The notes beneath the pieces are model-generated. The model had not been told where the DNA came from. It did no database searches and was given only the letters and a program-made list of their open reading frames with translations. A DNA stretch of 64,000 bases from the NCBI RefSeq assembly GCF_009664975.1, contig NZ_WJXB01000005.1, positions 186,001 through 250,000 of the forward strand, given 5' to 3'. The stretch comes from Paenibacillus monticola. GTDB lineage: Bacteria; Bacillota; Bacilli; Paenibacillales; Paenibacillaceae. Shown one piece after another: positions 62,658-64,000 of this stretch (positions within the stretch are counted from its first letter, which is position 1; every line of letters starts with the position of its first letter). The translations under genes and the position numbers were made by a program.

Positions 62658-63746
62658 ATGAATCAAAATATAACCCGTGTCTCCGAGCTGATCATTTGTC
62701 TTGTATTATTTGAGGTTGGCAGTACCACATTATTTCTTCTAGGTGGGGAAGCTAAACAAGATGCTTGGTTAGCCGTGTTGATTGGGGCATTATTGGGCCT
62801 GTTCCTTCTTTTACTTCATCTGGCTATCCACCGTCAGAACCCTAGTCTGGATTTGTTTCTCTTGTTCCGCCGTTATATGGGCAAGTATCTGGGTACGTGC
62901 ATAAACCTAATGTTTGTTGGCTACTTCACCTATGAGACTTCCCGAAATTTACGTGATTTAGGCGAGCTGACCGTAATGACTTTACTGAACCAAACACCAA
63001 TGTGGATTATTATTTTGATAACAATCCTGGTTATCAGCAATAATGTCCGCTACGGGCCTGAAATATTCTTTCTAATTTGTGTGGTTCTTTTTCCCTTTAT
63101 GTTATTCACTTATATGGTAATTGGTATATTAATACCGGCCTCTGGCCTTATTCATTATGATTTCATGTTTCCGATTCTGGAGAATGGGCTAAAGCCGGTT
63201 CTAAAAACAGCAATTCCCGATATCGTCTCTTTTCCGTTCGGACAGACGGTATTATTCCTTGTTTTTTACCCGCTGGCAACGAAAGGACGGAATCTCTCTA
63301 GAGCGGTAATCATTTCCTATATAGTTGTTGCGCTTTTTCTGACTCTATTTAATCAGCTGAACATACTTGTTCTGGGACCCAAAATTGCGGCTAACAGCAC
63401 TCTTCCTCTTCTGGAAACGGTACAATTGATTCAATTAGCGGAGGTTTTCGAACGGATGGATGCACTGTTTATCATGATTCTCTTTCTCGGTTTAGGAATC
63501 AAGATGACCGCCTTTTTCAATGGTGCAGTAATAGGGTTAGAAAGAATAACCGGGGTTCGTTCTAAAAAATGGATACTTCCTTTGGGAGCTATCATTTTGG
63601 GGCTTTCCTTTCTATCGCCCAATTACACCTATCACATGGAGATCGGCCGAGTTGTTGCGGTCAAATACTGGTGGCCCATCTTCCAGTTTGTTCTGCCTTT
63701 GTTGCTCTTTGTAATCATGTTAATTCGCAAACCCAAGAAGAAATAA
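62658..63746 (+). CDS. Spore germination permease subunit B (GerB family)
   Basis: 362 residues, about ten membrane helices, of the APC-type spore germination permease family (LIICLVLFEVGSTTLFLLGG; FTYETSRNLRDLGELTVMTL). The nutrient-binding subunit of the receptor. The ATG follows AAAGGAG by 13 nt. Third gene of the A-C-B operon. Nutrient unknown. Confidence 0.92.
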   Translation: MNQNITRVSELIICLVLFEVGSTTLFLLGGEAKQDAWLAVLIGALLGLFLLLLHLAIHRQNPSLDLFLLFRRYMGKYLGTCINLMFVGYFTYETSRNLRDLGELTVMTLLNQTPMWIIILITILVISNNVRYGPEIFFLICVVLFPFMLFTYMVIGILIPASGLIHYDFMFPILENGLKPVLKTAIPDIVSFPFGQTVLFLVFYPLATKGRNLSRAVIISYIVVALFLTLFNQLNILVLGPKIAANSTLPLLETVQLIQLAEVFERMDALFIMILFLGLGIKMTAFFNGAVIGLERITGVRSKKWILPLGAIILGLSFLSPNYTYHMEIGRVVAVKYWWPIFQFVLPLLLFVIMLIRKPKKK

Positions 63747-63794
63747 CCTTCACTTAAATAAAATCTATCTCCACGATATACTGACCGAAACATA

Positions 63795-63828
63795 AAACAG
63801 CCAGCCTCCAATAACTTGGAGACTGGCT
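63795..63828 (-). terminator. Terminator of the following minus-strand gene
   Basis: On the minus strand AGCCAGTCTCCA, loop, TGGAGGCTGGCT, then GTTTT. It could also weakly stop the gerA-type operon in the other direction. Confidence 0.6.
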
Positions 63829-63877
63829 ATTCATCTTCTCAATCGTAGATTATGAAATGATAACAACTGCTTTGATC

Positions 63878-64000
63878 TTACAAATCTGGATGCTCATGTT
63901 TCACTTTCAGACGGTTCCAGCGGCGCTGTACTTCATCTTCAAAGATGTGCAGGGCAGGTTCATTCTCTGGTTTAAGCAGATGGCGGGTCTTGCCCATCGT
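63878..64000 (-). CDS. C-terminal part (or whole) of an unidentified gene
   Basis: A minus-strand frame ending at 63878 and open to the window edge. It includes a possible ATG at 63997, which would make a 39-aa protein starting MGKTRHLLKPENEPALHIFE and ending WNRLKVKHEHPDL. It is basic and Arg/Lys-rich. It could be the tail of a larger protein outside the window. Not recognised. Confidence 0.4.
   Translation of the reverse strand, partial: TMGKTRHLLKPENEPALHIFEDEVQRRWNRLKVKHEHPDL

Noticed and set aside
1..64000. tRNA or rRNA genes
   Set aside because: No tRNA-like CCA ends with cloverleaf arms or rRNA conserved blocks were noticed; a tRNAscan run was not possible.

Overview
The window looks like a chromosomal segment of a spore-forming, low-to-medium G+C Firmicute, most likely Paenibacillus or a close relative. 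The evidence is the glnRA operon with a GlnR operator, a gene order resembling Bacillus (glnA, glnR, ynbB, hflX, spoVK-like; hfq, miaA; mutL, mutS, cotE), spore genes (CotE, a GerA-type receptor, a YjcZ-like micropeptide), bacillithiol reductase YpdA, strong Shine-Dalgarno sites and several GTG/TTG starts. I saw no rRNA, tRNA, CRISPR array or intact mobile element.

Layout. 1-3.9 kb: a sugar-type MFS transporter with a ROK regulator, then small accessory genes including a 30-codon YjcZ-like gene. 4-12.2 kb, mostly minus strand: glnA-glnR, a YolD-like gene with a LexA-like site, a divergent FMN reductase, then ynbB, hflX, spoVK-like, a YdcF-like protein and a DUF402 protein. 12.3-25.4 kb: a class A penicillin-binding protein, then mutS-mutL-methyltransferase-miaA-hfq reading as one minus-strand operon, a GNAT gene, an amidoligase-like gene and cotE. 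25.5-33.3 kb: an HD-GYP protein, an aromatic-acid exporter-like protein, an SsuABC/Ytl-type ABC importer, and a lipoprotein alpha-amylase with cre-like sites upstream. 33.4-44 kb: small orphan genes, azoreductase, a degraded IS1182-like transposase, rsgA, a 23-codon gene followed by tandem terminators, a HAD phosphatase, an ArsR/DUF2087 regulator, ypdA-ytwI, an ABC exporter and a HesB-like protein.

44-50 kb: the most interesting regulatory locus. A promoter, a short leader ORF and an intrinsic terminator precede two half-transporters resembling B. subtilis BmrC/BmrD, an arrangement like the BmrB ribosome-mediated attenuator. Next comes a YcaQ-like DNA-repair protein whose promoter has a LexA-type box between -35 and -10. 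49.7-58.8 kb: an ABC exporter with a HEPN-like protein and a methyltransferase, a Cys-rich copper-binding protein, a CobW metallochaperone, a MogA/MoaB protein, and an ArsR-type regulator with its ABC exporter. 58.8-64 kb: a frameshifted fragment resembling the NifH C-terminal region, a small lipoprotein, a gerA-type operon (A-C-B order) and the 3' end of a minus-strand gene.

Two intergenic sequences about 6 kb apart (34991-35130 and 40868-41028) are diverged copies of one element. They share flanking blocks and a hairpin in which one base pair has changed on both sides, suggesting a structured repeat family. All functional calls come from motif and family recognition by eye; no database search was run.
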